Assembly (NCBI RefSeq): GCF_039641995.1
Contig: NZ_CP087714.1
Span: forward strand, 496,001 to 560,000
Source: Geoglobus acetivorans
GTDB taxonomy: Archaea > Halobacteriota > Archaeoglobi > Archaeoglobales > Archaeoglobaceae
Direction of reading: 5' to 3'
Length of the DNA stretch: 64,000 nt
Positions 1 through 7,732 of the stretch are shown here, piece after piece; the first letter of the stretch is position 1, and every line of letters begins with the position of its first letter. The notes under the pieces were generated by a model, which was not told the origin of the DNA, made no database searches, and worked only from the letters and a program-made list of their open reading frames with translations. The position numbers and the translations under genes are program-made.

Positions 1-87
1 CTGCTTGTTAATGACGTGAGGAGGAAGGAGCCGAAGAAACAGGGCGGCAGAGGAGCAAGAAAGAGGAGGCAGACCTCATACAGGTGA
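1..87 (+). CDS. rps9: Ribosomal protein uS9 (S9), C-terminal end, 5' truncated
   Basis: Only the last 28 codons lie in the window; the start is upstream of base 1. The open frame reads into the basic tail EPKKQGGRGARKRRQTSYR, which matches the conserved arginine-rich C-terminus of archaeal S9, the extension that reaches towards the P-site tRNA in the 30S subunit. It is followed 7 nt later by rpoN, the usual archaeal order (L13-S9-RpoN-RpoK). The identification rests on the tail and on this context. Confidence 0.85.
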   Translation: MLVNDVRRKEPKKQGGRGARKRRQTSYR

Positions 88-94
88 TTTTTTT

Positions 95-295
95 ATGTTT
101 CCTGTTCGATGCTTCACCTGTGGGGCTGTGATAGCCCACAAATATGAGGATTACAAGTCGCTGGTTGATTCAGGAAAATCCCCGAAGGAAGCTCTTGACG
201 AGCTTGGAATTGAGAAGTACTGCTGCAGGAGGATGTTTCTGACCTATAAGTCGGTTATTAAGGAATTTGCGAGATATCATGGGGCCGTGGGGTAG
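95..295 (+). CDS. rpoN: DNA-directed RNA polymerase subunit N (Rpo10/RPB10)
   Basis: A 66-residue zinc-binding subunit of archaeal RNA polymerase that helps hold the Rpo3/Rpo11 platform. The RPB10 zinc signature is seen as CFTCG near residues 6-10 and the double cysteine YCCRRM near residues 43-48. The start ATG follows a GGTGA ribosome-binding site. It sits between S9 and tRNA-Pro/RpoK, the standard archaeal cluster. The last four codons and the stop (281-295) lie inside the 5' end of the tRNA-Pro gene, so the C-terminal residues GAVG are dictated by tRNA sequence. Confidence 0.96.
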   Translation: MFPVRCFTCGAVIAHKYEDYKSLVDSGKSPKEALDELGIEKYCCRRMFLTYKSVIKEFARYHGAVG

Positions 296-355
296 CCTGG
301 TATATCCTGCGGCGTTCGGGGCGCCGTGACCCGAGTTCAAATCTCGGCGGCCCCA
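281..355 (+). tRNA. tRNA-Pro (CGG anticodon)
   Basis: The acceptor arms GGGGCCG (281-287) and CGGCCCC (348-354) pair perfectly, with discriminator A355. The T-arm is CCGAG / TTCAAAT / CTCGG. The anticodon arm is CGGCG-TTCGGGG-CGCCG, giving anticodon CGG for proline. CCA is not encoded, and no intron is seen. The first 15 nt double as the 3' end of rpoN on the same strand, so a mature tRNA can only be cut from the rpoN transcript by destroying its stop codon, or the two come from different transcripts. Confidence 0.95.
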
Positions 356-379
356 CTTTCCCTAAAGGGGTGATGATGT

Positions 380-601
380 TTGAAAAAAGAGTTTCCCTTC
401 GAATATACAAGGTTTGAGAGGGCGAGGATAATTGGTGCGAGAGCATTGCAGATAGCCATGGGCGCTCCTGTTTTAATCGATACTCCGTCAAGACATCCAA
501 TTGATATCGCCAGAGATGAATTTGAGAGAGGGGCGATACCCATAACCGTGAAGAGACGGAGAAACGCCTTTGTCTGGCTTCAGAGATATGATCTTTTTTG
601 A
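380..601 (+). CDS. rpoK: DNA-directed RNA polymerase subunit K (Rpo6/RPB6)
   Basis: A 73-residue small core RNA polymerase subunit that stabilises the clamp. Family features are [17 protein letters not shown], the run MGAPVLID, and the C-terminal block [10 protein letters not shown]. The start is a TTG at 380, preceded by a GGGGTGATGATG ribosome-binding region that clears the tRNA-Pro gene by 24 nt; no in-frame ATG precedes the conserved domain. The gene lies 13 nt before enolase and is expected to be co-transcribed with it. Confidence 0.95.
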   Translation: MKKEFPFEYTRFERARIIGARALQIAMGAPVLIDTPSRHPIDIARDEFERGAIPITVKRRRNAFVWLQRYDLF

Positions 602-614
602 GGTGATGCAGTAA

Positions 615-1817
615 ATGATAATTGAGGATGTTCAGTATAGAATCGTGTTTGACAGCCGGGGAAATCCGACTGTTGAGTGTGAGGTGTTCACCGAGGCAGG
701 TTCTGGCTCGGCAATAGCTCCGAGCGGGGCGTCAACCGGCAGTGAAGAGGCCGTTGCCGTCGATCCTTTCAGGATTGAAGAAATTGAGGAAAAAGTGTCA
801 AGAGCGCTTATCGGCATCAGTATTTTTGATCAGAGGGAAATCGACAGGACCCTGAGGGATGAAGATGGTACAGATAATTTCTCCAACATTGGTGGCAATT
901 TCGCGATAACCGCAAGTATCGCTTCTGCAAAAGCTGCTGCAAATGCTCTCGGTATTCCCCTTTTCCAGTATCTCGGAGGGGTCGCAGCAGAGGTTCTGCC
1001 ATATCCACTTGGAAATGTTATCGGTGGTGGGGCACATGCTGCAGGATCTACGAGCATTCAGGAGTTTCTGATCATTCCTGTTGGTGCAGAAAGCTTTTTT
1101 GAGTCTCAGTTTGTTAACACCCGTGTTCACGCTGAACTGAAAAAGATATTCAGGGAGAAGAACATCTTTGCAGCGAAGGGTGATGAGGGTGCTTGGGCTG
1201 CACAGATTACTGACGAACAGGCTTTCGAAATTCTTCAGACTGCGATAGACAGAGTTGAAAACGAATATGGTGTTGATGTGAGAATTGGTGTGGACGTTGC
1301 GGCGACTGAGCTATGGGATGGGAGCCATTATGTGTACAAGGACAAGAAGCTCTCTCCCGAAGAGCAGGTATCTTACATCGCTGAGCTTATCGATAGATAC
1401 AATCTGCTCTATGTTGAAGACCCCCTCCACGAGAACGACTTCGAGGGATTTGCGGAACTGACAAAGCAGGTCAAAACCATGGTGTGCGGAGATGATCTGC
1501 TGGTTACAAACGTCAGGAGGATTGAGAGGGCGATCGAATACGGATCGGTCAATACAGTACTGATCAAACCGAACCAGATTGGAACGCTTTCTGAGACTGT
1601 TGATGCCATCAGACTGGCAAAATCAAGGAACTGGGATGTTGTTGTATCTCACAGAAGTGGAGAAAGCGAAGATTCTGCTCTGGCACATATTGGTGTTGCA
1701 TTCAACGCAACATTAATAAAGACGGGTGTTGTTGGGGGGGAGAGAATTTCAAAGCTCAATGAACTCATCAGGATTGAGGAAATGATCGACGCGATAATGG
1801 CTGAGATAAGGTGGTAA
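615..1817 (+). CDS. eno: Enolase (phosphopyruvate hydratase)
   Basis: A 400-residue enzyme interconverting 2-phosphoglycerate and phosphoenolpyruvate. Conserved elements are the mobile loop [11 protein letters not shown] (37-47), Mg ligands D227, E268 ([10 protein letters not shown]) and D293 (CGDDL), catalytic K318 (LIKPNQ), H346 (VSHRSGE) and substrate-binding K369. It is slightly shorter than the usual 415-430 residues, with all active-site residues present. GAGGTGATG precedes the ATG. Its position between rpoK and S2 is a recurrent archaeal arrangement, and its stop lies 2 nt before the S2 start. Confidence 0.97.
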   Translation: MIIEDVQYRIVFDSRGNPTVECEVFTEAGSGSAIAPSGASTGSEEAVAVDPFRIEEIEEKVSRALIGISIFDQREIDRTLRDEDGTDNFSNIGGNFAITASIASAKAAANALGIPLFQYLGGVAAEVLPYPLGNVIGGGAHAAGSTSIQEFLIIPVGAESFFESQFVNTRVHAELKKIFREKNIFAAKGDEGAWAAQITDEQAFEILQTAIDRVENEYGVDVRIGVDVAATELWDGSHYVYKDKKLSPEEQVSYIAELIDRYNLLYVEDPLHENDFEGFAELTKQVKTMVCGDDLLVTNVRRIERAIEYGSVNTVLIKPNQIGTLSETVDAIRLAKSRNWDVVVSHRSGESEDSALAHIGVAFNATLIKTGVVGGERISKLNELIRIEEMIDAIMAEIRW

Positions 1818-1819
1818 AA

Positions 1820-2446
1820 ATGGTGAAGGAAAGAGAGAGCATGATGAGGGAAACGGAGGAAGGATACGAATACCTGGTACCTCCCGATGAGTACCTTGCG
1901 GCCGGTGTGCATATAGGGACTCAGATAAAGACTGGAGATATGAAGAAGTTCATATACAAGGTCAGACCCGATGGGCTTTACGTTCTTGACATCAGGATCC
2001 TTGACGAGAGGCTGAAGCTTGCCGGAAAATTCCTGGCGAAGTACACTCCAGCAAAGATTCTTGCGATTTCAGCGAGGCAGTATGGGCAGAAGCCGGTTAT
2101 TATGTTCTCGAAGGTTACCGGGGCGGACTATGTAATCGAAAGATTCGTGCCAGGCACGCTCACGAATCCTGCAATCAAGGAATACAGGGAGCCTGACGTC
2201 ATCATCGTTACTGACCCTGCCATTGACAAACAGGCTGTTGAGGAAGCTACAGACATTGGTATTCCGGTGGTTGCGCTCTGCGATACAAACAACAGTCTTG
2301 CAAACGTTGACTTTGTAATTCCAACAAACAACAAAGGTAGAAAGGCTCTGGCGCTCGTTTACTGGATTCTTGCAAGGGAAGTACTCAGGAACAGAGGTTT
2401 CAAGGAGTTCACGTACAGTGTTGAAGATTTTGAAGCTGAAATTTAA
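1820..2446 (+). CDS. rpsB: Ribosomal protein uS2 (S2)
   Basis: A 208-residue protein of the small ribosomal subunit. Recognisable blocks are [11 protein letters not shown], the nucleotide-fold stretch [16 protein letters not shown], and [10 protein letters not shown] followed by [15 protein letters not shown], all typical of archaeal/eukaryotic S2. The ATG at 1820, 2 nt after the enolase stop, is chosen. A GTG at 1811 would overlap enolase, and internal ATGs at 1841 and 1844 are also possible. The C-terminus is short and acidic. It is the last gene of the cluster. Confidence 0.95.
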   Translation: MVKERESMMRETEEGYEYLVPPDEYLAAGVHIGTQIKTGDMKKFIYKVRPDGLYVLDIRILDERLKLAGKFLAKYTPAKILAISARQYGQKPVIMFSKVTGADYVIERFVPGTLTNPAIKEYREPDVIIVTDPAIDKQAVEEATDIGIPVVALCDTNNSLANVDFVIPTNNKGRKALALVYWILAREVLRNRGFKEFTYSVEDFEAEI

Positions 2447-2475
2447 TCTATAAAGTTTTATTATTACATTCGCAA

Positions 2476-2501
2476 CAAGGGAAACTGTAAATATCCCCTT
2501 G
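2476..2501 (+). promoter_or_regulatory. mre11 promoter with TATA box flanked by an inverted repeat
   Basis: A TATA-like element (CTGTAAATATCC, 2485-2496) lies about 25 bp before the GTG start of mre11, predicting a leaderless mRNA. It is bracketed by perfect 6-bp arms, CAAGGG (2476-2481) and CCCTTG (2496-2501). The arms could be an operator that hides the TATA box. This is sequence reading only; no regulator is known for this site. Confidence 0.5.
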
Positions 2502-2515
2502 CAAATCTTTTTTCT

Positions 2516-3748
2516 GTGAAGTTCGCCCATCTTGCTGATGTTCATCTTGGCTACCGGCAGTATGGTAGTGAGGACAGAGCGCTGGATTTTGCCCAGGCCT
2601 TTAAAAAAGCCGTTGAATTCTCCATTTCTCAAAAGGTTGATTTCATTCTCATTGCCGGAGATCTGTTTCACAAAAAAAGCGAGATGGATCCGATAACCCT
2701 TGCACAGGCCACGACCGTTCTTGAAAAAACGAATGTGCCGGTTATAGTTGTGGAGGGGAATCACGATTCGACGTACTTCAGGGAGAGGTTTACCTGGATG
2801 GATTATCTGACCATTCAGGGGCATCTGATAAACCTGAAACCCTCATTTCATGACGGGAAACCGGTCCTTGATGAATGGGATGGGAGGGGCGGGAGCTACA
2901 TCGATGTGGGTGATGCGAGGATTTATGGCCTGAAGTATTACGGTATGCTGACCGAGAAAATTCTTGAGGACTACTTGCCTCTCGTGGAAAAGGGGGATTT
3001 TACAATCTTCATGTCTCATTTCGGGATTGAAGGTTACATGAATATTTACGGCTGTATAAGCTCAGAGAGACTCTATGGTTACCGTGATTCCATAAATTAT
3101 GTGGCTCTCGGACACATACACAGGAAGTACGTTGAGGATGACTTCATCTTCAATCCCGGAAGTCTGGAGAGCTGTGATATTTCTGAGTACTCATTTGAAA
3201 AAGGCATATTTGTTGTCGAGTATGACGGTGAGCTGTCGTACAGGCATGATGGTACATTCCACAAACCGAGAGTGTTCAGGATTCTCGAGATGGAGTTCAG
3301 GAGCTATTCCCAGTTGAGGGATGAGCTGCTTAAAAGGAAAGGCGGTCCGGGAGAGGTCGTGCACATAAAACTGAAAACTTCGACAAACATTGACAGGGAC
3401 AAGGTCGAAAAAATCGCAAGGGAAACCCTTGATCCACTCGTTCTGAGAATAGAAGTGGATTACTCGAGAGGAGTGTTTCAGGCGCTTGATGTCTCGCTGA
3501 AAGATGTTAAGGGACTTGAGAAGAACGTTATTGCAGGCATTCTCAGGGGATTCGGGTACGAAGACATCGCTGAAGAGGTACTGAGGTTGAAGGAACTTTT
3601 CCTTGCAGGTAAGCTGGATGATGTTGATGACTTTGTTGAGTCCATCGTTGGTGCAAGAATAAAGGATGCTGAGAGAGAGCTGAAGGAAGAGGAGAATGCC
3701 GGAGATGCTGAGGATGAAGAGGAGTGGCGGTGGTGGGAGGGGAGATGA
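2516..3748 (+). CDS. mre11: Mre11 DNA double-strand break repair nuclease
   Basis: A 410-residue Mn-dependent phosphoesterase with exo- and endonuclease activity, partner of Rad50 in DNA end processing. Phosphodiesterase motifs are DVHLG (D8, H10), GDLFH (D49), GNHD (82-84), SHFG and GHIH. A capping domain follows, then a charged C-terminal tail ending in a glutamate-rich stretch and EEWRWWEGR that probably contacts Rad50. The start is GTG at 2516; a TATA box 25 bp upstream suggests leaderless translation. The stop overlaps the rad50 start (ATGA), the first of a chain of four such junctions. Confidence 0.97.
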   Translation: MKFAHLADVHLGYRQYGSEDRALDFAQAFKKAVEFSISQKVDFILIAGDLFHKKSEMDPITLAQATTVLEKTNVPVIVVEGNHDSTYFRERFTWMDYLTIQGHLINLKPSFHDGKPVLDEWDGRGGSYIDVGDARIYGLKYYGMLTEKILEDYLPLVEKGDFTIFMSHFGIEGYMNIYGCISSERLYGYRDSINYVALGHIHRKYVEDDFIFNPGSLESCDISEYSFEKGIFVVEYDGELSYRHDGTFHKPRVFRILEMEFRSYSQLRDELLKRKGGPGEVVHIKLKTSTNIDRDKVEKIARETLDPLVLRIEVDYSRGVFQALDVSLKDVKGLEKNVIAGILRGFGYEDIAEEVLRLKELFLAGKLDDVDDFVESIVGARIKDAERELKEEENAGDAEDEEEWRWWEGR

Positions 3749-6402
3749 TCCGGGAGGTTTACATTGAAAATATCAAGAGTTATAAATCCCAGAAAATTGC
3801 CTTCACGAAAGGTCTGAATGCAATAATCGGAGAAAATGGAGCAGGAAAGTCAACGATACTTGAATCCATAGGCTTTGCGCTCTTCAATTCGCTCCCTTAC
3901 AACATCTCCGACTTTATAAGGAGGGGTGAACTGAAGGGAGAAATACGAATAAAGTTCGAGAGCCCGGCCGACGGAAGAGTTTACAGGATAGTCAGGAAAA
4001 TTGACAGGGACAGGACGGCAGAATACTATGTTGAGGATCTTGAACTCGGCAGAATTGCTGAGGGAGTAAAGGATGTAAAAGGCTGGATCAGAAATCATCT
4101 TGGACTGGATGTTGAGCCAGAGGTGGTTTTTGAGAATGCCATAGGGGTTAATCAGGGCAACATAACCTCACATTTTCTTCTTCCTCCGTCAGCGAGGGAG
4201 AACGTATTTTCGCCCCTTCTTGGAATTGAGAAATACAAGAGGGCGTTTGAAAAAAGCAGAGATTACGAAAATTTTCTGAAAGACAGGCTCACTGCGGTTG
4301 AAAAGGAGATTCTGAGAATTGAGGAGAATATCAAAAATCTGGAAAGGCAGAAAGAAGAACTTTTAAAGAGGAAAATGCAGGTTGAAACTCTGAGGGCTGA
4401 AAAAGAAAAACTCGAAAAAAAGCTCAATTCAGTTACGGTAGAGTTCAAAGAGCTGGAAAAGCTTGAAAAGGAAATTGAAAGACTTGAAAACGAAAAGAAA
4501 ATCGTTCAGAACACTCTGGATTTGAACAGATCTGAGCTTAACAAGGTCGAGTCCAGATTGAAGGCGATAGAAGGGTATGAAGCCGAGATGGCCGGCCTGA
4601 AAGAACACTACGAGTCGTATTTGAAATTGAATGATGAGCTATCCGGGCTTGAAAGAGAGATTGAAAAGCTGGAGAATAGAGTTAGGGAGCTTGAAAAGAC
4701 GAGAGATGTGCTTCTTAGGACTGAAGAGCGATACGGGCAGCTAAGGGCAGAAATCAGGAAAAACAAAAAAAGGCTTGAACATTATAAAGAGGTGAGGAAA
4801 AAAGCTTCGATTGAGGAAACACTGAGGAACAGGCTTAACGAGATTGAGAGGGCTGAAAGCGAGCTGAAAAGCAAGATCAGAATTATTGACGAATACCGGG
4901 AAAGACTGAAAAAACTTGAATCTGAGCTTGAAGATATCAAAAAAAGCAGAAGTGCAAGAGAACAGCTGCTTAAGGCTCTGAGCCGGCTGGGAGAGATAGA
5001 GGAGAAAAGGGATCGGCTGAGAGAGGTGCTGGGGAACCTGGAGCAGAGAAAGGGCACACTCGAAAAGACTATTGAGAAAATCGGATCAGGCATCTGTCCA
5101 ATTCTGAATGAAAGCTGTGAGAGGGTCAGGGGAGAGAGGGAGAAACAGGAGAGGGAGCTTGAAGAGATTACCAGGAAAATGCAGGACATCCGTAAAAAAC
5201 TTGCAAAGGCAGAGGAACTTGTTTCAAAGAAAATTGAGATTGAAAAAAGGATCTCTCTTATAACTCAGAAGCTTGAAAAGGAAAGTGAGGTATCTGAAGA
5301 GATTAGATCTCTCAGAGATAAACTTGAGGAAGAGCAGAGGAATATTCGCTCACTTGAAGAGATAATTTCTGAGAAGGATGATGTGATCAAAGAGCTTGAG
5401 AATGTTGAGGGCAGCCAGAAGGAACTTGCCGTACTTGAAAGACTCAGGGAAGAGGTTGAAGTAAAGGTCAGGGAACTTGCGGACATTAACAGGCGTGTAC
5501 TGGAACTGAGAAAAAGTCTGGGGGATTACGATGAGATAAGGAAAAGGCTCGATATGCTGAAAGGGATGAGACGGGAGCTAAACAGCAAAGCTGAGGGTTT
5601 GAGGGAAAAATACGACCGTTATCTGTATCTGAGCGGGATTGTAAAAGAAAAGAAATCTCTTCTTGAGAAAAAAGCGGAGCTTGAGAAGACCATTGAGAAA
5701 CTTGTGAAGGATTACAGCCATACTGCAGATAATCTCAACAATCTATATCGAAAATTTGACAGGGAAAAGTATGACATGTTAAATTCCAGAATTGAGAAAT
5801 TGAGGAGCGATATCCATGAAAAGGCAGGAGAAATCAGGGCAATTGAGAGCATGATTTCAAAAATCGAACGAGAACTCAAGGAACTGGAAGAACTCGAAAG
5901 GGACTTTGAAAAACTGTCATTTGAAAAAGAGAAGACGGAGAAAAAACTTGAATTTGTCAGAGATATGAGGGAGATTTTCAGGAAAGCCGTTCCTGAGCTT
6001 GCGAGGGTGTATTCCGAGGTAATCTCTGCAGATGCGACGAGGATTTTCTGTGAGATAATGGACGATTACTCGTGGCAGATAGAATGGAAGGAAGATTACG
6101 GAATCAGGGCGAAGTACATGGGAAGGGATATAGATTTCAGGCAGATGAGTGGAGGAGAGCAGATGGTGGCTGCTATAGCTGTCAGACTGGCACTTTTGAA
6201 GGTTCTGTCATCTTCTTCGTTCATATTTCTCGATGAGCCAACGCAGAACATGGATGCAGACAGAAGAAGAAATCTGGCTCAGCAGATTTCAAAGATATCT
6301 GATTTCAAGCAGATTTTTGTGATCAGCCATGACGACACTTTTGAAGAGATGGTTGAGAACGCCATAAGGGTGAGAAAGGAGAATGGGGTAAGTGTGGTAT
6401 GA
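3745..6402 (+). CDS. rad50: Rad50 DNA repair ATPase (SMC-like)
   Basis: An 885-residue SMC-type ATPase that tethers DNA ends with Mre11. Walker A is GENGAGKST (29-37), the signature is SGGEQ (802-806), Walker B is FLDEPTQ (D830, E831), and the H-loop is ISHDD. Long heptad-rich coiled coils occupy about residues 170-440 and 460-740. The hook lies at the centre, where pyrococcal Rad50 has CPVC, but here it reads CPILNESC (C451 to C458), a CX6C spacing. The ATG at 3745 overlaps the mre11 stop; an upstream in-frame GTG at 3724 is unlikely. The 3' end overlaps nurA by 4 nt. Confidence 0.97.
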   Translation: MIREVYIENIKSYKSQKIAFTKGLNAIIGENGAGKSTILESIGFALFNSLPYNISDFIRRGELKGEIRIKFESPADGRVYRIVRKIDRDRTAEYYVEDLELGRIAEGVKDVKGWIRNHLGLDVEPEVVFENAIGVNQGNITSHFLLPPSARENVFSPLLGIEKYKRAFEKSRDYENFLKDRLTAVEKEILRIEENIKNLERQKEELLKRKMQVETLRAEKEKLEKKLNSVTVEFKELEKLEKEIERLENEKKIVQNTLDLNRSELNKVESRLKAIEGYEAEMAGLKEHYESYLKLNDELSGLEREIEKLENRVRELEKTRDVLLRTEERYGQLRAEIRKNKKRLEHYKEVRKKASIEETLRNRLNEIERAESELKSKIRIIDEYRERLKKLESELEDIKKSRSAREQLLKALSRLGEIEEKRDRLREVLGNLEQRKGTLEKTIEKIGSGICPILNESCERVRGEREKQERELEEITRKMQDIRKKLAKAEELVSKKIEIEKRISLITQKLEKESEVSEEIRSLRDKLEEEQRNIRSLEEIISEKDDVIKELENVEGSQKELAVLERLREEVEVKVRELADINRRVLELRKSLGDYDEIRKRLDMLKGMRRELNSKAEGLREKYDRYLYLSGIVKEKKSLLEKKAELEKTIEKLVKDYSHTADNLNNLYRKFDREKYDMLNSRIEKLRSDIHEKAGEIRAIESMISKIERELKELEELERDFEKLSFEKEKTEKKLEFVRDMREIFRKAVPELARVYSEVISADATRIFCEIMDDYSWQIEWKEDYGIRAKYMGRDIDFRQMSGGEQMVAAIAVRLALLKVLSSSSFIFLDEPTQNMDADRRRNLAQQISKISDFKQIFVISHDDTFEEMVENAIRVRKENGVSVV

Positions 6403-7253
6403 AAGAGGGTAAGCTTTTTGAGAATCTGCCCGAATTCGTGAAGGCTGCAAAGAGTTTGAGAGCCGAGAAGATAAGATTCAAAGCGGAAAAGAAGATAATT
6501 GACCGTCTTGACGAATTTGAGGTGCTGGATGGCTTGAGAGTGCTGGGAGCAGATGGAAGCCAGATATCTCCTCTCAAGGAGTTTGGAATTCCGATCGGAG
6601 GGGTGCAGTCAGCCGGAATTACAGTCCATCACGGTAAAGGCGAGTTTGAGGTTAAATATCTTAGTAAGATTGTATTTGATCAGTACCTGGAGCTTGAAAG
6701 GTTCAGGCTTGAGATCGAGATTATAAAGCGGAATCTTGAGAGTGTTGATTTCGCATTCTATGATGGAAGCCTTTCTGCCCTTTATTCGTCTGAGCTGAGC
6801 GAAAGGCTTTCCATGCAGTACAGAAAAGAAATTGAAGAACTTGTAAGACTCTCAGAAAAATATCAGACTCCTGTCATAGGTTATGCTGACAGAAGCTACA
6901 TGAAAGACCTCGGTCTTAGAATCTATGATAGCTATATCCTCAGCGATTTTCTCGATATCAACGAGTATCTTCCCGCAATCGGAACGTCCTCACCACTGAT
7001 TGCCATGTATGTCAAGGTGAACCCCTCTCTTCCTGTGAGGGTCGAAATTCCCGAATGGTGTGAGGACATGCAGGACGAGATTGCAAGGGTCATCATGGCA
7101 GAGTGCAGGTTCGGTTCGACTAAAGGCTATCCTTACATTCTCGAAAGGGCGCACAGATATGCAAAGATAAGTGAGAGTGAGAAGAAGGCGTTTTTGAGAG
7201 CTGTTAAAAGCTCCGGAATCTCTTTCAAATACATAAGCAAGGTGATTGAATGA
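6399..7253 (+). CDS. nurA: NurA 5'-3' nuclease
   Basis: A 284-residue RNase H-fold nuclease that works with the HerA translocase in strand resection. Family acidic motifs are seen: GADGSQ (D52), YDGSL (D122) and GYADRSY (D164), with a conserved C-terminal YPYILERAH. The length is at the short end of the family (about 300-450). ATGA overlaps occur on both sides, with rad50 upstream and an uncharacterised gene downstream, so it should be translated coupled to the whole resection set. Confidence 0.93.
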   Translation: MKEGKLFENLPEFVKAAKSLRAEKIRFKAEKKIIDRLDEFEVLDGLRVLGADGSQISPLKEFGIPIGGVQSAGITVHHGKGEFEVKYLSKIVFDQYLELERFRLEIEIIKRNLESVDFAFYDGSLSALYSSELSERLSMQYRKEIEELVRLSEKYQTPVIGYADRSYMKDLGLRIYDSYILSDFLDINEYLPAIGTSSPLIAMYVKVNPSLPVRVEIPEWCEDMQDEIARVIMAECRFGSTKGYPYILERAHRYAKISESEKKAFLRAVKSSGISFKYISKVIE

Positions 7254-7732
7254 GGGTGTGCAGAGTCATTTCCCGGAGAGAGTTTGAAGCTGAAGGGGAG
7301 CTCGACATAGGTGTTTTTGCAAAAACCGGAGACATTCTCGTTATAAGCTCTGAGGTGAGACAGGAAGAGGATGAGCTTGGAAAGTATCTGAGCGATGAGG
7401 ATATTGAGAGGCTGAGAAATTTCCTGCCTGACCTCGAGCAGCCCAGGACATACACGAGGTTCACGGTCCTGATGGATGTGAAATGTGGTTTGACGAGGGT
7501 GCCGAAAGTGGGTGAGGAGATTGAGATCCTGAACGATGAGGAGATCAGAAAAGCCCATACTGTTTCGGGAGAATTCAGGATGCCATATCTGCCATATCTC
7601 ATGAAAAAAGACGTTGAACTGGCAAAGATTGCGATCTCGAAACTTTTCAGACTATTCCCGGAAGAGCGAGACATTCTTGAGATGATTATGGCCGAAATAG
7701 AGTACAGCGTTATGAGAGAGGTGGATTTATGA
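7250..7732 (+). CDS. Uncharacterised protein between nurA and herA
   Basis: 160 residues with no family that I recognise. The N-terminal half alternates short predicted beta strands (GDILVISSEV, FTVLMDV, GEEIEIL) with a highly acidic stretch around residues 45-65 (EEDELGKYLSDEDIERL). The C-terminal third (from about residue 110) is helical and ends in an acidic tail. There are no transmembrane segments, signal peptide or catalytic signature; the two cysteines (C4, C79) do not form a metal motif. Its ATG overlaps the nurA stop and its stop overlaps the herA start, both by 4 nt. That placement suggests a stoichiometric partner or adaptor of the NurA-HerA machine. This is inference from context only. 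Confidence 0.85.
   Translation: MRVCRVISRREFEAEGELDIGVFAKTGDILVISSEVRQEEDELGKYLSDEDIERLRNFLPDLEQPRTYTRFTVLMDVKCGLTRVPKVGEEIEILNDEEIRKAHTVSGEFRMPYLPYLMKKDVELAKIAISKLFRLFPEERDILEMIMAEIEYSVMREVDL

Noticed and set aside
2069-2824. 251-codon minus-strand frame across rpsB and mre11
   Set aside because: It is antisense to two well-supported genes, with no family features.
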